From positions 2,672,501 through 2,736,500 of the forward strand of contig JAPTOF010000025.1 in the NCBI GenBank assembly GCA_028554755.1: a stretch of DNA of 64,000 nt. Reading direction: 5' to 3'. The notes below the pieces were generated by a model. The model was given only the letters and a program-made list of their open reading frames with translations, had not been told where the DNA came from and searched no databases. The position numbers and the translations under genes are program-made. Positions 48,141 through 58,859 of the stretch are shown here, piece after piece. This DNA comes from Cordia subcordata (Eukaryota > Streptophyta > Magnoliopsida > Boraginales > Cordiaceae). Within the stretch, counting starts at the first letter, position 1. Each line of letters opens with the position of its first letter.

Positions 48141-48263
48141 TTAGATTCCATAAAGGATAAAAGCCTTATTATGAAAATTTTTCATAAATAAGTTATGATC
48201 TAAGCATATTCTTAGTAAAAGAGGATTGAAGTAGTCTGCGAGAAAGTAGCCCATTAATGAAAA

Positions 48264-48743
48264 ATGGATTTTGATAATTTTTGTTATTATGTTGATTATG
48301 TTTTAGATATGATAGATTTTACACATGATAGAATTAGATATCTTTTTGATAATGGAAACATATTAGTATATATTAATCCTTTAAACACTTATATAAATTA
48401 GTTTTTTTTAATAGATGAATTATTAGAACCTTTTAATTATATTCAAAGACAATTAGTTCAAGATTATATAAATATCATAGATAATCATAATAATGAATTA
48501 TATAGGTTAGATATAGAAGCTGAATTAGAATTAATTTATGGTACGGATATTCAAAATAATAACAATAATGATAATCAAGACATTAATAATGAAATAGATA
48601 ATTTGAATAGACAATTAGATAATTTAAATTTAGACGATGAAACAGAATCTATTTCTTTAGCACATAATAGTCCATGTAGTTTAAGTAGTTATGAAGGTGA
48701 TAGTATATATGAAGCTAATATGGATAATTTATATGGATATTGA
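48264..48743 (+). pseudogene. EPRV ORF1 pseudogene, stop at codon 46
   Basis: Full 480-nt frame starting MDFDNFCYYVDYVLDMIDF. A single TAG at 48399-48401 stands where the copy at 57181 has Gln. The rest is open to the TGA at 48741. No known domain. Confidence 0.78.
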
Positions 48744-49010
48744 TAAAAAAGATTATATAAGAAAAGAGATTAAACTATTAGAGAAAATTTAGATTATATA
48801 AAAGAACAAAATAATAGTAAATTAAAAAATAAATGTAAATTAGAAGAAATATCAAAACAAAAAACTTTAGAATTAAAAAAGGATGTAGAGTTAATAATTG
48901 ATAAAACAAAAAGATTACAAGTAAATATAGAACAATTAAAAAATCAAATAAAAGAAATAGATTATAATTTAAAACAATTCTATAAATTACAAGGTCTAGA
49001 ATTTACATAA
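48733..49010 (+). pseudogene. EPRV ORF2 pseudogene, frameshifted
   Basis: Starts within the end of ORF1 (ATG at 48733) and is one A short in an A-run near 48772 relative to the intact copy at 56913-57191, which leads to early termination. The downstream part keeps the ORF2 sequence up to the TAA, which overlaps the ORF3 ATG. Confidence 0.7.
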
Positions 49011-49369
49011 TGAATACAATAGATGATTACAATAACATAAATTATAAAGAAGCTATTAAATATAGTGAACAATTTCTAAGTCCAGCAGAAGGATTAACCA
49101 TGACAAAAACAGGAACACCTGCAGAACAGACAATAATAAAACAAAATAATGTTATAATAATATTACAAATAAAAATTTTTAATAAATTAGATAAATTAGA
49201 AAAGAAAATAATTTGGTTAGAAAATGAAAAAATAAAACAGGATAATAAATCTAGATTAGAAAAAGATATAGATAAATTATCTAATCAAATAAGTAAATTG
49301 AATTTAGGAAAGAAAAATTTAGAAGATCAAAAAGAATACAAATTTTTAATTCATGCTCCGAAGAAATAA
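49010..49369 (+). CDS. EPRV ORF3, coiled-coil virion-associated-like protein
   Basis: 119 codons starting MNTIDDYNNINYKEAIKYS. From about residue 45 onward it is a heptad-like Lys/Glu/Leu helix (LDKLEKKIIWLENEKIK, DKLSNQISKLNL), as in the small coiled-coil virion-associated proteins of badnaviruses and caulimoviruses. The ATG overlaps the ORF2 stop (TAATG), and the end overlaps the movement protein start by 17 bases, typical of relay translation on polycistronic caulimovirid RNA. Assignment rests on position and coiled coil only. Confidence 0.65.
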   Translation: MNTIDDYNNINYKEAIKYSEQFLSPAEGLTMTKTGTPAEQTIIKQNNVIIILQIKIFNKLDKLEKKIIWLENEKIKQDNKSRLEKDIDKLSNQISKLNLGKKNLEDQKEYKFLIHAPKK

Positions 49370-50330
49370 TAATAGAACAATAGGTATAGGTTCAGAAGAA
49401 GATAGACAACACACAGAAGGTTTAGCTACAGAAATTAGAAGAATTAATGAAGGAACTATAAGTAATAGGTTTAGGAATTTAATCTCAAGAAATAGACAAA
49501 CACAATTAACTTTAGATCAAGTAATTGATATAGATAGAGAAATAACAAATTTTAGACAAAATAGATTAAATTATATTCAACCACAAAATTTATATGATCA
49601 AAATTCTAATTTAAATCAATCTAGATTATTAATGCATTATAGAGAAACACAAAATAGATGTGTAGGACAAGATGTAATAAGTATAAGCTTAATTAATCTA
49701 GAAAGCCAAGAAGCAATTATAAGAGGAAATTTTAATTTAACACATTTAGGATTAGTAGTAATAGGAATAAAAGGTTTAACTAGAAAAGATATAGGTGCAA
49801 AAGTATTTATAGCTTTAGTAGATGATAGATTTAATAGTGAACAAGCAATTGTAGGAGCTATAAAGGTAGATATGAATGATAATGGAGGATTATTTTATTG
49901 TGCTCCAGATTATGTGTTAAATACTAGAGATTTTATAAAACATTTAAAAGTAAAAATTATGACTAAGGGTTATGAAACATTAATAGAAGGAAAAAATTTA
50001 TTAGTATGTACTTCATTTATAGGTAAAATAACACAAAGTAGTCAAGTTAGATTTAAATTTCAAATACAAGATACAGCAAAGTTTATTACAAATAAAGGAA
50101 TAAAACTTTTACCACCATATAAAATAGACGCTTTAGAAAATGCTGGTCAAGAATGGCAAATAAATAATATTTTAAATAATACATCTAGAACTATTTATAC
50201 ACCTCAAGAAAGTATGTGGTATAGAAACAATCAAGGAAGACTTTCAGTAAGATTTACAGATTATACTGAAGCAAATAATCATTTCGAAGAAAACGCAGTA
50301 GAAGAAGAAACTGATAATATAAATGAATAG
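49353..50330 (+). CDS. EPRV movement protein (30K superfamily)
   Basis: Uninterrupted 325-codon frame. The core GNFNLTHLGLVVIGIKGLTR, followed by IGAKVFIALVDDRF and a beta-rich tail, fits the 30K-type movement proteins of caulimovirids, with the conserved Asp in LVDDRF. The role in relatives is to form plasmodesmal tubules for cell-to-cell transport. It is a free-standing gene here, whereas in badnaviruses it is the front of the polyprotein. The polyprotein ATG (50323) overlaps its stop. Confidence 0.85.
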   Translation: MLRRNNNRTIGIGSEEDRQHTEGLATEIRRINEGTISNRFRNLISRNRQTQLTLDQVIDIDREITNFRQNRLNYIQPQNLYDQNSNLNQSRLLMHYRETQNRCVGQDVISISLINLESQEAIIRGNFNLTHLGLVVIGIKGLTRKDIGAKVFIALVDDRFNSEQAIVGAIKVDMNDNGGLFYCAPDYVLNTRDFIKHLKVKIMTKGYETLIEGKNLLVCTSFIGKITQSSQVRFKFQIQDTAKFITNKGIKLLPPYKIDALENAGQEWQINNILNNTSRTIYTPQESMWYRNNQGRLSVRFTDYTEANNHFEENAVEEETDNINE

Positions 50331-53300
50331 TGAAATAAAAGAAATATTACAATTATTAGAATTAAATAACTTACAAGAATTAGAATATAGTTTAAAAAAT
50401 CAAATATATAATTTAGGACAAAATATGCAAGAAAATAATAATAATATAGAAGAAACATATGAATTAGATGAAAATGGTAAAAGAATAAAGAAATTAGATT
50501 TTAATAAAGATAATTAATTAATTTAGATGAAGAAATTATACCAATAAATAATAATAAAAAAGAAATTAATTTAATTAGTTTTGAAGATGAAGAAACGGAT
50601 AATGATTATATAAAACAATTAGAATTAATAAATAATAAGTCACAAATAGAATATGATAAAATAATGAAAGAATTTGAAAATATAGAAGTGTGTAATAAAA
50701 ATACAATAGTAATAGAAGAATTTAATTATGAAAAGTATATTAAAGAATTAGAAAATAAAGTATTTAATAAAATAAAAAATGAAAATAAAGTCGAAGTAAA
50801 TATAGAAAAAATATATGAAGAAGAAGAGGATATAATAAATACATTTTTAAATAATTTAGAAAAAGAAATAGATACTGAAGAAATAGAAAATTTAGAAAAT
50901 ATAGAAATTATAACAAATACTGAGAGTGAAATAAGTAATAATAGTAAGAAACTATTTATTGAAAATATAGAAGAAAAACATTATATATTAATGGAAGAAG
51001 GCGAAAGTAGTGTAGTACAACCCAATAGATCTCAAGAAACAAGATTTTATACTTAACAACCAGGTAATAGACCATTACACCAATATGGAAATCTACCTAG
51101 AAGATTTGCAGAAGTATATCCTAATCAAACTTCTTATGAAAAATTAAATTATAGACCTAGAGGAAAACCATATCCTTTAGAAAAATCTTTTAAAATACAA
51201 AAAGCAGCTGAACCATTTATTTTAGATATTACAGGAATAGATATACAATTAAGAGATCGATATTTACAATTATGGAAAGATGCAGTAGTAGCAGACTTTA
51301 TTATTAAACAAGCTGATAAAATATTTACAGTAGAAGAAATGATTAGATATATGACACAATTTTTAGGAGAATCAGTTAAAGCAAATTGGGATGAATGGCA
51401 ACAACGTTTTCCCAATGATATGGCAGAATTAGTAAGTTTAGGGATAAATCCATATAATTTTGTTAATACGATACATTTAATAATTACAGGAAGAAATCCT
51501 AATACATCAGATATAGAATTACAAATAGAAGCAATTAAAAAACTAGAACAAGTAAATTTATTAGGATGGAAAGATGTAAAATTATTTATGCAAGAATATT
51601 ATTATTGGGCATCTCTTAGTGGTAATGTATGGAATGATCAAGTAGTACAAAAATTTTTATATAAATTACCAGGAGCATTAGGTAGAGAAATATATGAGAA
51701 ATACACCAAAGAAATAGCTAATATAAAAGTTTCATTAGGAAGAGCAATGCAAATAGTAATAGAAATATTAGTTGATAAATGCACTAATATACAAATCACT
51801 AAACAACTTAAAAATGAAACTAGTTTTTGTAAAGAAATATATACTCCACAACATTATGGAATATCTAAAAACCCAAAATATAAATATAAAAACCAATTCA
51901 GAAAAGTTCCTAGTAAATTATATTATCTTAGAAAAAGTAAAGCTAGAAAACCATTTTTAACACAAAAACATGTTAGAAAATATAATAATAATAGAATTTA
52001 TATAAATAAAATTAGATGTTATACATGTGGTCAAGAAGATCATTTAAGCTCAAGCTGTCCAAAAAGAATAAATTCAAAAAATATGAAAGCTATGATAGTT
52101 AACAATACAAATGAAGATTTATTAGAGGTAGATGAAACAATCAGTGATAATGAATCTATTTATAGTATAGTATCAGGAATTGAAGAAAAATATGAAGAAA
52201 ATACAGATAGTGATTCAGAGATAGAAGACAATGAATTTCTAGTGAATTTAGACAATTTATTAGGAAATTTTAATAAGTTTAATATAAATATGTTTAAACC
52301 ACTAGAAGAAAAATTAAAAGAAAACGATGAATGCTTACAAAATTGGCAATTAGGAAAAGGCTTGGAAACAAAGTCTTGTTATATATGTACTTGGTATCCA
52401 GCAATAAAAGTAAGAGCTAAATGCAATAATTGTTTAAAAGAAGCATGTATTAGATGTATTAATAAAAAATTTAATTTAGATTTAATACCTGAATCAAAAA
52501 ATAAAGAGTTAAAGATAGAAAGTAAATTTATAGAGAAAAATATAATAAATAAAGTTGAAAATGTTGAAGCAAAAATATTAGAAATAGAAGAAAAAATAGA
52601 ATTACAAGATAATAGAATAAGTAAATTAGAAAAAGGAAAAGAAAAAATAGATTCAGATCCATTACTAATACAAAAAATTAATTCAGATTTTCAATTAGAC
52701 AAATTTTGTAAAATAAAAAGAAATTCTAATTTATTAACTGTTAGAATAAATTTTAAACATTATGATAGATACATAGAAACAAATGCTATTATAGATACAG
52801 GTTGTACAATAACTGTTATAGATCTACAAATAGTTAATAACAAATACATATATAATTTAGAAAAGCCATTAAAAGGTGTAGGATTTTCAGATAATGAGAT
52901 ACATTATACACAATATATAAAAAATGCATATATTTCATTTTTAACTCCATGCAATACTCAAACAATTAATTATAAATTACCAATAGTTTTTTGTTTACCA
53001 GTTACCCATAAAGAAGGCAAAATTATTCTAGGCTTAAACTTTTTATTAAATAAAAATGGTAGTATTTTTATTAATTCTGATTTTATTTATTTAAATCAAA
53101 ATACAGTATATTCACCCATTAATATAGACAATCCATCAGAGTACGTTCAGAAGCGTGGTGGAGAATATATAGAAATAAAAAGTGAAAATTGTGAAGAATG
53201 TAAATTAGGAAAACAGAATTGTTGTTGTAATAATATAAACCAAGATAATATAGATGAAAGTATAGAGTTAGAAGACAAAGAAGAAATATTATATTATAAT

Positions 53301-53368
53301 AAATTAAATAATAAATATATAAATACTTGGATGATATGTTGAGTAGAAAGCTAATCGAAGCAGATTAG
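50323..53368 (+). pseudogene. EPRV coat-protease polyprotein, RT-RNase H deleted
   Basis: Acidic N-terminal region, then the coat core (WDEWQQRFPNDMAELVSLG, KFLYKLPGALGREIYEKYT), the CCHC knuckle CYTCGQEDHLSSSC near 52017, and a second Cys motif C-2-C-11-C-2-C-4-C-2-C (CYIC ... CNNCLKEACIRC, about 52377-52458). The protease has AIIDTGCTITVI. The second Cys motif is a hallmark of badnaviruses and tungroviruses. Breaks: a one-base loss near 50512, TAA at 51054-51056, and the RT-RNase H deletion near 53330, which leaves only the last RNase H codons out of frame. The stretch 51339-53342 is open for 667 codons. Confidence 0.85.
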
Positions 53369-53399
53369 AAAAGGCAAGTTTTTTTTTTTTTTTTGCAGG

Positions 53400-54503
53400 A
53401 TGGCATCTTCATCAACTCCAGACAAAAGCAATATATTTCCAATACAATATCCTAGCTATGTGGAAACAACAGGCCCAAAATCAGGACAGAGACGGATAAA
53501 TTTTGACAATAATAATTTAGAGGTAATTCATGCAGGAAACAGGTTTCAACCCAAGGTTCAACCTGGAAGCATGATACCTGAAAACCAACAAACACTCTTA
53601 GACAATTTATGGCAATCCTATTTAAAGAAAAACAATGGATGGTTTATTAATACATTAAATGCATTAACAAGCTATTTTTTAAAATTAAGACTAACTAGAA
53701 AGTTTCAGTTTTATTATATTTTTAGAGGTGATAATCCAGGTGTATACAAGCAGTGGACTGAGACAATGGTAATTGGAGTAGGAAAATGCAATAGAGCATG
53801 GTATAAAGGGGTACAAACCCTACCAGAAGCAATATCATTACTTAAAACACACTGTGGAGACAATTTCTTTATTAGCCCAGATTGCAATACCAATCTAGAA
53901 ACAGGTAGAGAAGAATGCTCTAGCTGTGAAACAATGATCAAACACTTTAGAACCATAAAAGAAAGAAATGACCAGCTTATTTCTGAAAAAGCCCATTACC
54001 AAACCATATTACAACAATATCAAACCAAAATACAAACCTTAGAATTAGATTTAACGGACTGGCAAACCAAATATAAAGTTTTATTAAATAAATATAAGTC
54101 TGTTACCCAACCCACTAAATCAGGGGTCAAATATCTAGCTAGTCCTGTTCAACCAGTAACAGGTAAAGACAAATCAAATTCGGTTAAGGCTAGAAGTTTG
54201 CCAAAAGCTTCTGAAAACCCCAATCGATCGGGAGAAAGATCGGCTAGTCCAGATTCACCGTCATCTGGTAAAGACACATTAAGTCCGGAAAGACAAAATA
54301 AAAATATTAAAGAAAAAAGAAAATTAAAGAAAGCAATAAAGAAAAAGTTATTAAATGATGCTATTGAGTAAAAAACAAAAGACATATTGCAGAAATTATT
54401 CCAAGACAATTTACCAAAAGCACCTGGTCCTACAACCCAGGAAAACCACAGCAATAAAGGCAAAGGAATAGCAGAAGAAGAGACAGGAGAAGACAGTGAT
54501 TAG
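53400..54503 (+). pseudogene. EPRV viroplasmin-like gene, one premature stop
   Basis: Almost identical to the copy at 45947 and shares its private variants (PGSMIPENQQT, FYYIFRGDN, WTETMVIG). A single TAA at 54369-54371 (codon 324) removes the last 44 residues. The long T run before TGCAG and the ATG is kept. Confidence 0.82.
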
Positions 54504-55721
54504 AAAAGCATAATACGGATGGACGACAGCAAATTAAAGACAAGAAAGTGGAGGCAAATCAAGCTAGCAAAGAAGACTTAGAAGAACGCAACAAAAAAGC
54601 AGGGAGACAAAGAAAGACAACCATGAAGAAAAAGCATGGATTAAACAAAAGATGTAATATAAAGTCTTCATTTCAATCGTGATATATGTCATGTAAACAA
54701 TAAAAGTACAAAACAACAAATAGGATCTGTAATAATGTAAAGGATAACGTGGCATCCATTAGCGTAAAATAGAAGCAAGTTGTATAGGATAGAATTAGTA
54801 TAAATAAAGGCTCATTCTTTGAGAAGTGGTGTGGCGAGCTATCAGCACACTAACCAACACTTCGTACCTCTCTTGTAAAAATTTCTCTCTCAATAAAGCT
54901 TTCTTTCCAAATAAACATCAAGTAAGCTCTCTCTCTCTCTTTCTCCCTCTATATTTTAATTTTATTTAAGTTTATTTTTAATTTTATTTTAATTAAGGGA
55001 TAAGGGCGAAAATCCCTCGCAAGACAAAAAGATCCGATGATATGAAAAGCTATGCTTAGGCAAGTTGGAACCTAAATATTAGAATAGTGTGATATATTGC
55101 TGATAACATGATCCAATGCATGTATCGGTCTCTACTGTAATCCCTGTGTAAGAGAAAAAGAGCAAAAGGGGAAGCGAGTCCGCTTGAGGCCGTTGATGAT
55201 GTTGAAAAGGCCGTTTAGGACTAACGCGTGTCCATGAGCTCTAATCTAAATCACAGGACCTTACTCCCCAGAGCATCGATGGATCCATTCGACCATTTAT
55301 CAGAGGTCTATACTATTCTCCTATTTCCGCTCTCAACTCCGCCAGATTAGGGCAAGCCAATACTGAGAATCCGACATGAGTCAAGTAACTCTCACCCGTG
55401 TGTGCTGTGAGAACGAACATGTCGCCTACTCATTATTCGGTAAGGGCGAACAGGCGTCCGCAAGACCAACCTATTCAAGTCCCCCCAATAATGGTATCAG
55501 AACTTAATTATGAATCTCTATTCATAACGGGGTCTTTGGTCATCCTATTTATGAAATCCACCTGCCCAACGGATTCCAAAAATTGGTATCAGAGCAGGTT
55601 AGATTCCATAAAGGATAAAAGCCTTATTATGAAAATTTTTCATAAATAAGTTATGATCTAAGCATATTCTTAGTAAAGGACGATTGAAGTAGTCTGCGAG
55701 AAAGTAGCCCGTTAATGAAAA
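54504..55721 (+). promoter_or_regulatory. EPRV intergenic region and leader, third plus copy
   Basis: TATA 54799-54806, AATAAA 54892-54897, CT tract near 54929-54950, donor-like GTAAGAG at 55148, primer-like TGGTATCAGAAC at 55492, and the main primer site TGGTATCAGAGCAGG at 55584-55598. A small leader frame (ATG at 55419, VSELNYESLFITGSLV) recurs in other copies but overlaps the primer site and is probably not a gene. Confidence 0.75.
55584..55598 (+). promoter_or_regulatory. EPRV primer-binding site (initiator tRNA-Met)
   Basis: TGGTATCAGAGCAGG, identical to the site at 48126 and 7458 bases downstream of it. Confidence 0.82.
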
Positions 55722-55938
55722 ATGGATTTTGATAATTTTTGTTATTATGTTGATTATGTTTTAGATATGATAGATTTTACAAATGATAGAATTAGATATC
55801 TTATTGATAATGGAAACATATTAGTATATAGTAATCCTTTAAACACTTATATAAATCAGTTTTTTTTAATAGATGAATTATTAGAACCTTTTAATTATAT
55901 TCAAAGACAATTAGTTCAAGATTATATAAATATCATAG
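55722..55938 (+). pseudogene. EPRV ORF1 5' fragment
   Basis: The first 72 codons of ORF1, open, then a jump into the viroplasmin-like gene at about 55937-55940 with only one or two shared bases. Confidence 0.75.
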
Positions 55939-56709
55939 ACACTCTTAGACAATTTATGGCAATCCTATTTAAAGAAAAATAATGGATGGTTTATTAATAC
56001 ATTAAATGCATTAACAAGCTATTTTTTAAAATTATGACTAACTAGAAAGTTTCAGTTTTATTGTGTTTTTAGAGGTGATAATCCAGGTGTATACAAGCAG
56101 TGGACTGAGGCAATGGTAATTGGAGTAGGAAAATGCAATAGAGCATGGAATAAAGGGGTACAAACCCTACCAGAAGCAATATCATTACTTAAAACACACT
56201 GTGGAGACAATTTCTTTATTAGCCCATATTGCAATACCAATCTAGAAACAGGTGGAGAAGAATGCTCTAGCTGTGAAACAATGATCAAACACTTTAGAAC
56301 CATAAAAGAAAGAAATGACCAACTTATTTCTGAAAAAGCCCATTACCAAACCATATTACAACAATATCAAACCAAAATACAAACCTTAGAATTAGATTTA
56401 ACGGACTGGCAAACCAAATATAAAGTTTTATTAGATAAATATAAGTCCGTTACCCAACCCACTGGATCAGGGATCAAATATCCAGCTAGTCCCGTTCAAC
56501 CAGTAACAGGTAAAGACAAATCAAATCCGGTTAAGGCTAGAAGTTTGCCAAAAGCTTCTGAAAACCCCAATCGATCGGGAAAAAGATCGGCTAGTCCAGA
56601 TTCACCGGCATCTGGTAAAGACACATTAAGTCCGGAAAGACAAAATAAAAATATTAAAGAAAAAAGAAAATTAAAGAAAGCAATAAAGAAAAAGTTATTA
56701 AATGATGCT
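55939..56709 (+). pseudogene. EPRV viroplasmin-like internal fragment
   Basis: Lacks the first ~190 bases and the C-terminal end of the gene. TGA at 56035-56037 replaces an Arg codon. From 56113 it is open (VIGVGKCNRAWNKG to KLKKAIKKKLLNDA). It ends at the inversion point, so it is a filler piece between two rearrangement joins. Confidence 0.78.
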
Positions 56710-56913
56710 AATTATTTTCTTTTCTAATTTATCTAATTTATTTAAAAGTTTTATTTGTAATATTATTATAACATTATTTTGTTTTATTATTGTCTGTTCT
56801 GTAGGTGTTCCTGTTTTTGTCATGGTTAATCCTTCTGCTGGACTTAGAAATTGTTCACTATATTTAATAGCTTCTTTGTAATTTATGTTATTGTAATCAT
56901 CTATGGTATTCAT
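56710..56913 (-). pseudogene. EPRV ORF3 fragment, minus strand
   Basis: First ~67 codons of ORF3 (to LDKLEKKII), cut by the inversion join. The start overlaps the ORF2 stop as TAATG. Confidence 0.75.
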
Positions 56914-57191
56914 TATCTAAATTCTAGACCTTGTAATTTATAGAATTGTTTTAAATTATAATCTATTTCTTTTATTTGATTTTTTAATTGTTCTATATCT
57001 ACTTGTAATCTTTTTGTTTTATCAATTATTAACTCTACATCCTTTTCTAATTCTAAAGTTTTTTGTTTTGATATTTCTTCTAATTTAGGTTTATTTTTTA
57101 ATTTACTATTATTTTGTTCTTTTATATAATCTAAATTTTCTCTAATAGTTTTAATCTCTTTTCTTATATATTCTTTTTTATCAATATTCAT
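56913..57191 (-). CDS. EPRV ORF2, open frame
   Basis: 92 codons from MNIDKKEYIRKEIK. I chose this ATG because it overlaps the ORF1 stop by 11 bases, as in the other copies; an in-frame ATG further upstream lies inside ORF1. Lys/Glu/Ile-rich and predicted helical (ELEKDVELIIDKTKRLQV). Family unknown. In badnaviruses the ORF at this position is small and helical. Confidence 0.62.
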   Translation of the reverse strand: MNIDKKEYIRKEIKTIRENLDYIKEQNNSKLKNKPKLEEISKQKTLELEKDVELIIDKTKRLQVDIEQLKNQIKEIDYNLKQFYKLQGLEFR

Positions 57192-57660
57192 ATAAATTAT
57201 CCATATTAGCTTCATATATACTGTCACCTTCATAACTACTTAAACTACATGGACTATTATGTGCTAAAGAAATAGATTCTGTTTCATCGTCTAAATTTAA
57301 ATTATCTAATTGTCTATTCAAATTATCTATTTCATTATTAATGTCTTGATTATCATTATTGTTATTATTTTGAGTATTCGTACCATAAATTAATTCTAAT
57401 TTAGCTTCTATATCTAACCTATATAATTCATTATTATGATTATCTATGATATTTATATAATCTTGAACTAATTGTCTTTGAATATAATTAAAAGGTTCTA
57501 ACAATTCATCTATTAATAAAAACTGATTTATATAAGTGTTTGAAGGATTAATATATACTAATATGTTTCCATTATCAATAAGATATCTAATTCTATCATT
57601 TGTAAAATCTATCATATCTAAAACATAATCAACATAATAACAAAAATTATCAAAATCCAT
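57181..57660 (-). CDS. EPRV ORF1, open frame
   Basis: 159 uninterrupted codons, MDFDNFCYYVDYVLDMIDF to ANMDNLYEY. The N-terminal half is hydrophobic/helical. The C-terminal half is Asn/Asp-rich with leucine heptads (INNEIDNLNRQLDNLNL), which could form a coiled coil. By position it corresponds to badnavirus/tungrovirus ORF1, whose role is poorly known. It is the only undamaged ORF1 copy in the window. Confidence 0.68.
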   Translation of the reverse strand: MDFDNFCYYVDYVLDMIDFTNDRIRYLIDNGNILVYINPSNTYINQFLLIDELLEPFNYIQRQLVQDYINIIDNHNNELYRLDIEAKLELIYGTNTQNNNNNDNQDINNEIDNLNRQLDNLNLDDETESISLAHNSPCSLSSYEGDSIYEANMDNLYEY

Positions 57661-58859
57661 TTTTCATTAACGGGCTACTTTCTCGCAAACTACTTCAATC
57701 CTCCTTTACTAAGAATATGCTTAGATCATCACTTATTTATGAAAAATTTTCATAATAAGGCTTTTATCCTTTATGGAATCTAACCTGCTCTGATACCAAT
57801 TTTCGGAATCCGTTGGGCAGGTGGATTTCATAAATAGGATGACCAAAGACCCTGTTATGAATAGAGATTCATAATTAAGTTCTGATACCATTATTGGGGG
57901 GACTTGAATAGGTTGGTCTTGCGGACGCCTGTTCGCCCTTACCGAATAATGAGTAGGCGACATGTTCGTTCTCACAGCACACACGGGTGAGAGTTACTCG
58001 ACTCATGTCGGATTCTCAGTATTGGCTTGCCCTAATATGGTGGAGTTGAGAGTGGAAATAGGAGAATAGTATAGACCTCTGATAAATGGTCGAATGGATC
58101 CATCGGTGCTCTGGGGAGTAAGGTCCTGTGATTTAGATTAGAGCTCATGGACACGCGTTAGTCCTAAACGGCCTTTTCAACATCATCAACGACCTCAAGC
58201 GGACTCGCTTTCCCTTTTGCTCTTTTTCCCTTACACAGGGATTACAGTAGAGACCGATACATGCATTGGATCATGTTATCAGCAATATATCACACTATTC
58301 TAATATTTAGGTTCCAACTTGCCTAAGCATAGCGTTTCATATCATTGGATCTTTTTGTCTTACGATGGATTTTCGCCCTTATCCCTTAATTAAAATAAAA
58401 TTAAAAAAAAACTTAAATAAAATTAAAATATAGAGGGAGAAAGAGAGAGAGAGCTTACTTGATGTTTGTTTGGAAAGAAAGCTTTATTGAGAGAGAAATT
58501 TTTACAAGAGAGGTAGGAAGTGGTTAATGTGCTGATAGCTCACCACACCACTTCTCAAAGAATGAGCCTTTATTTATACTAATTCTATCCTGTACAACTT
58601 GCTTCTATTTTACGCTAATGGATGCCACGTTATCCTTTACATTATTACAGATCCTATTTGTTGTTTTGTACTTTCATTGTTTACATGACATATATCACTA
58701 TTGAAATGAAGACTTTATATTACATCTTTTGTTTGATCCATGCTTTTTCTTCATGGTTGTCTGCTTTTTTGTTGTGTTCTTCTAAGTCTTCTTTGCTAGC
58801 TTGATTTGCCTCCACTTTCTTGTCTTTAATTTGCTGTCGTCCATCTGTATTATGCTTTT
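57661..58859 (-). promoter_or_regulatory. EPRV intergenic region, minus copy
   Basis: Primer site at 57784-57798 (minus TGGTATCAGAGCAGG), primer-like motif near 57878-57889 with one mismatch, GA repeats near 58437-58452, TTTATT (poly(A) signal) at 58483-58488 and TATA as TATTTATA at 58571-58578. Confidence 0.75.

Larger units (their letters stand above)
47051..48263 (+). promoter_or_regulatory. EPRV intergenic region and leader
   Basis: TATA box TATAAATA (47346-47353), poly(A) signal AATAAA (47436-47441), CT-rich tract (47472-47491), then a leader of roughly 800-900 bases to the ORF1 ATG. GTAAGAG at 47690 is a candidate splice donor. TGGTATCAGAGCAGG (48126-48140) is the primer site. The upstream primer-like motif is degraded here (ATGTTATCAGAACTT). 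Confidence 0.78.

Noticed and set aside
55398..55649. 83-codon leader frame MCAVRTNMSPTHYSV recurring in several EPRV leaders
   Set aside because: Its first codon is GTG, it overlaps the primer site, and the copy near 47955 has a stop; probably leader sequence without coding role.
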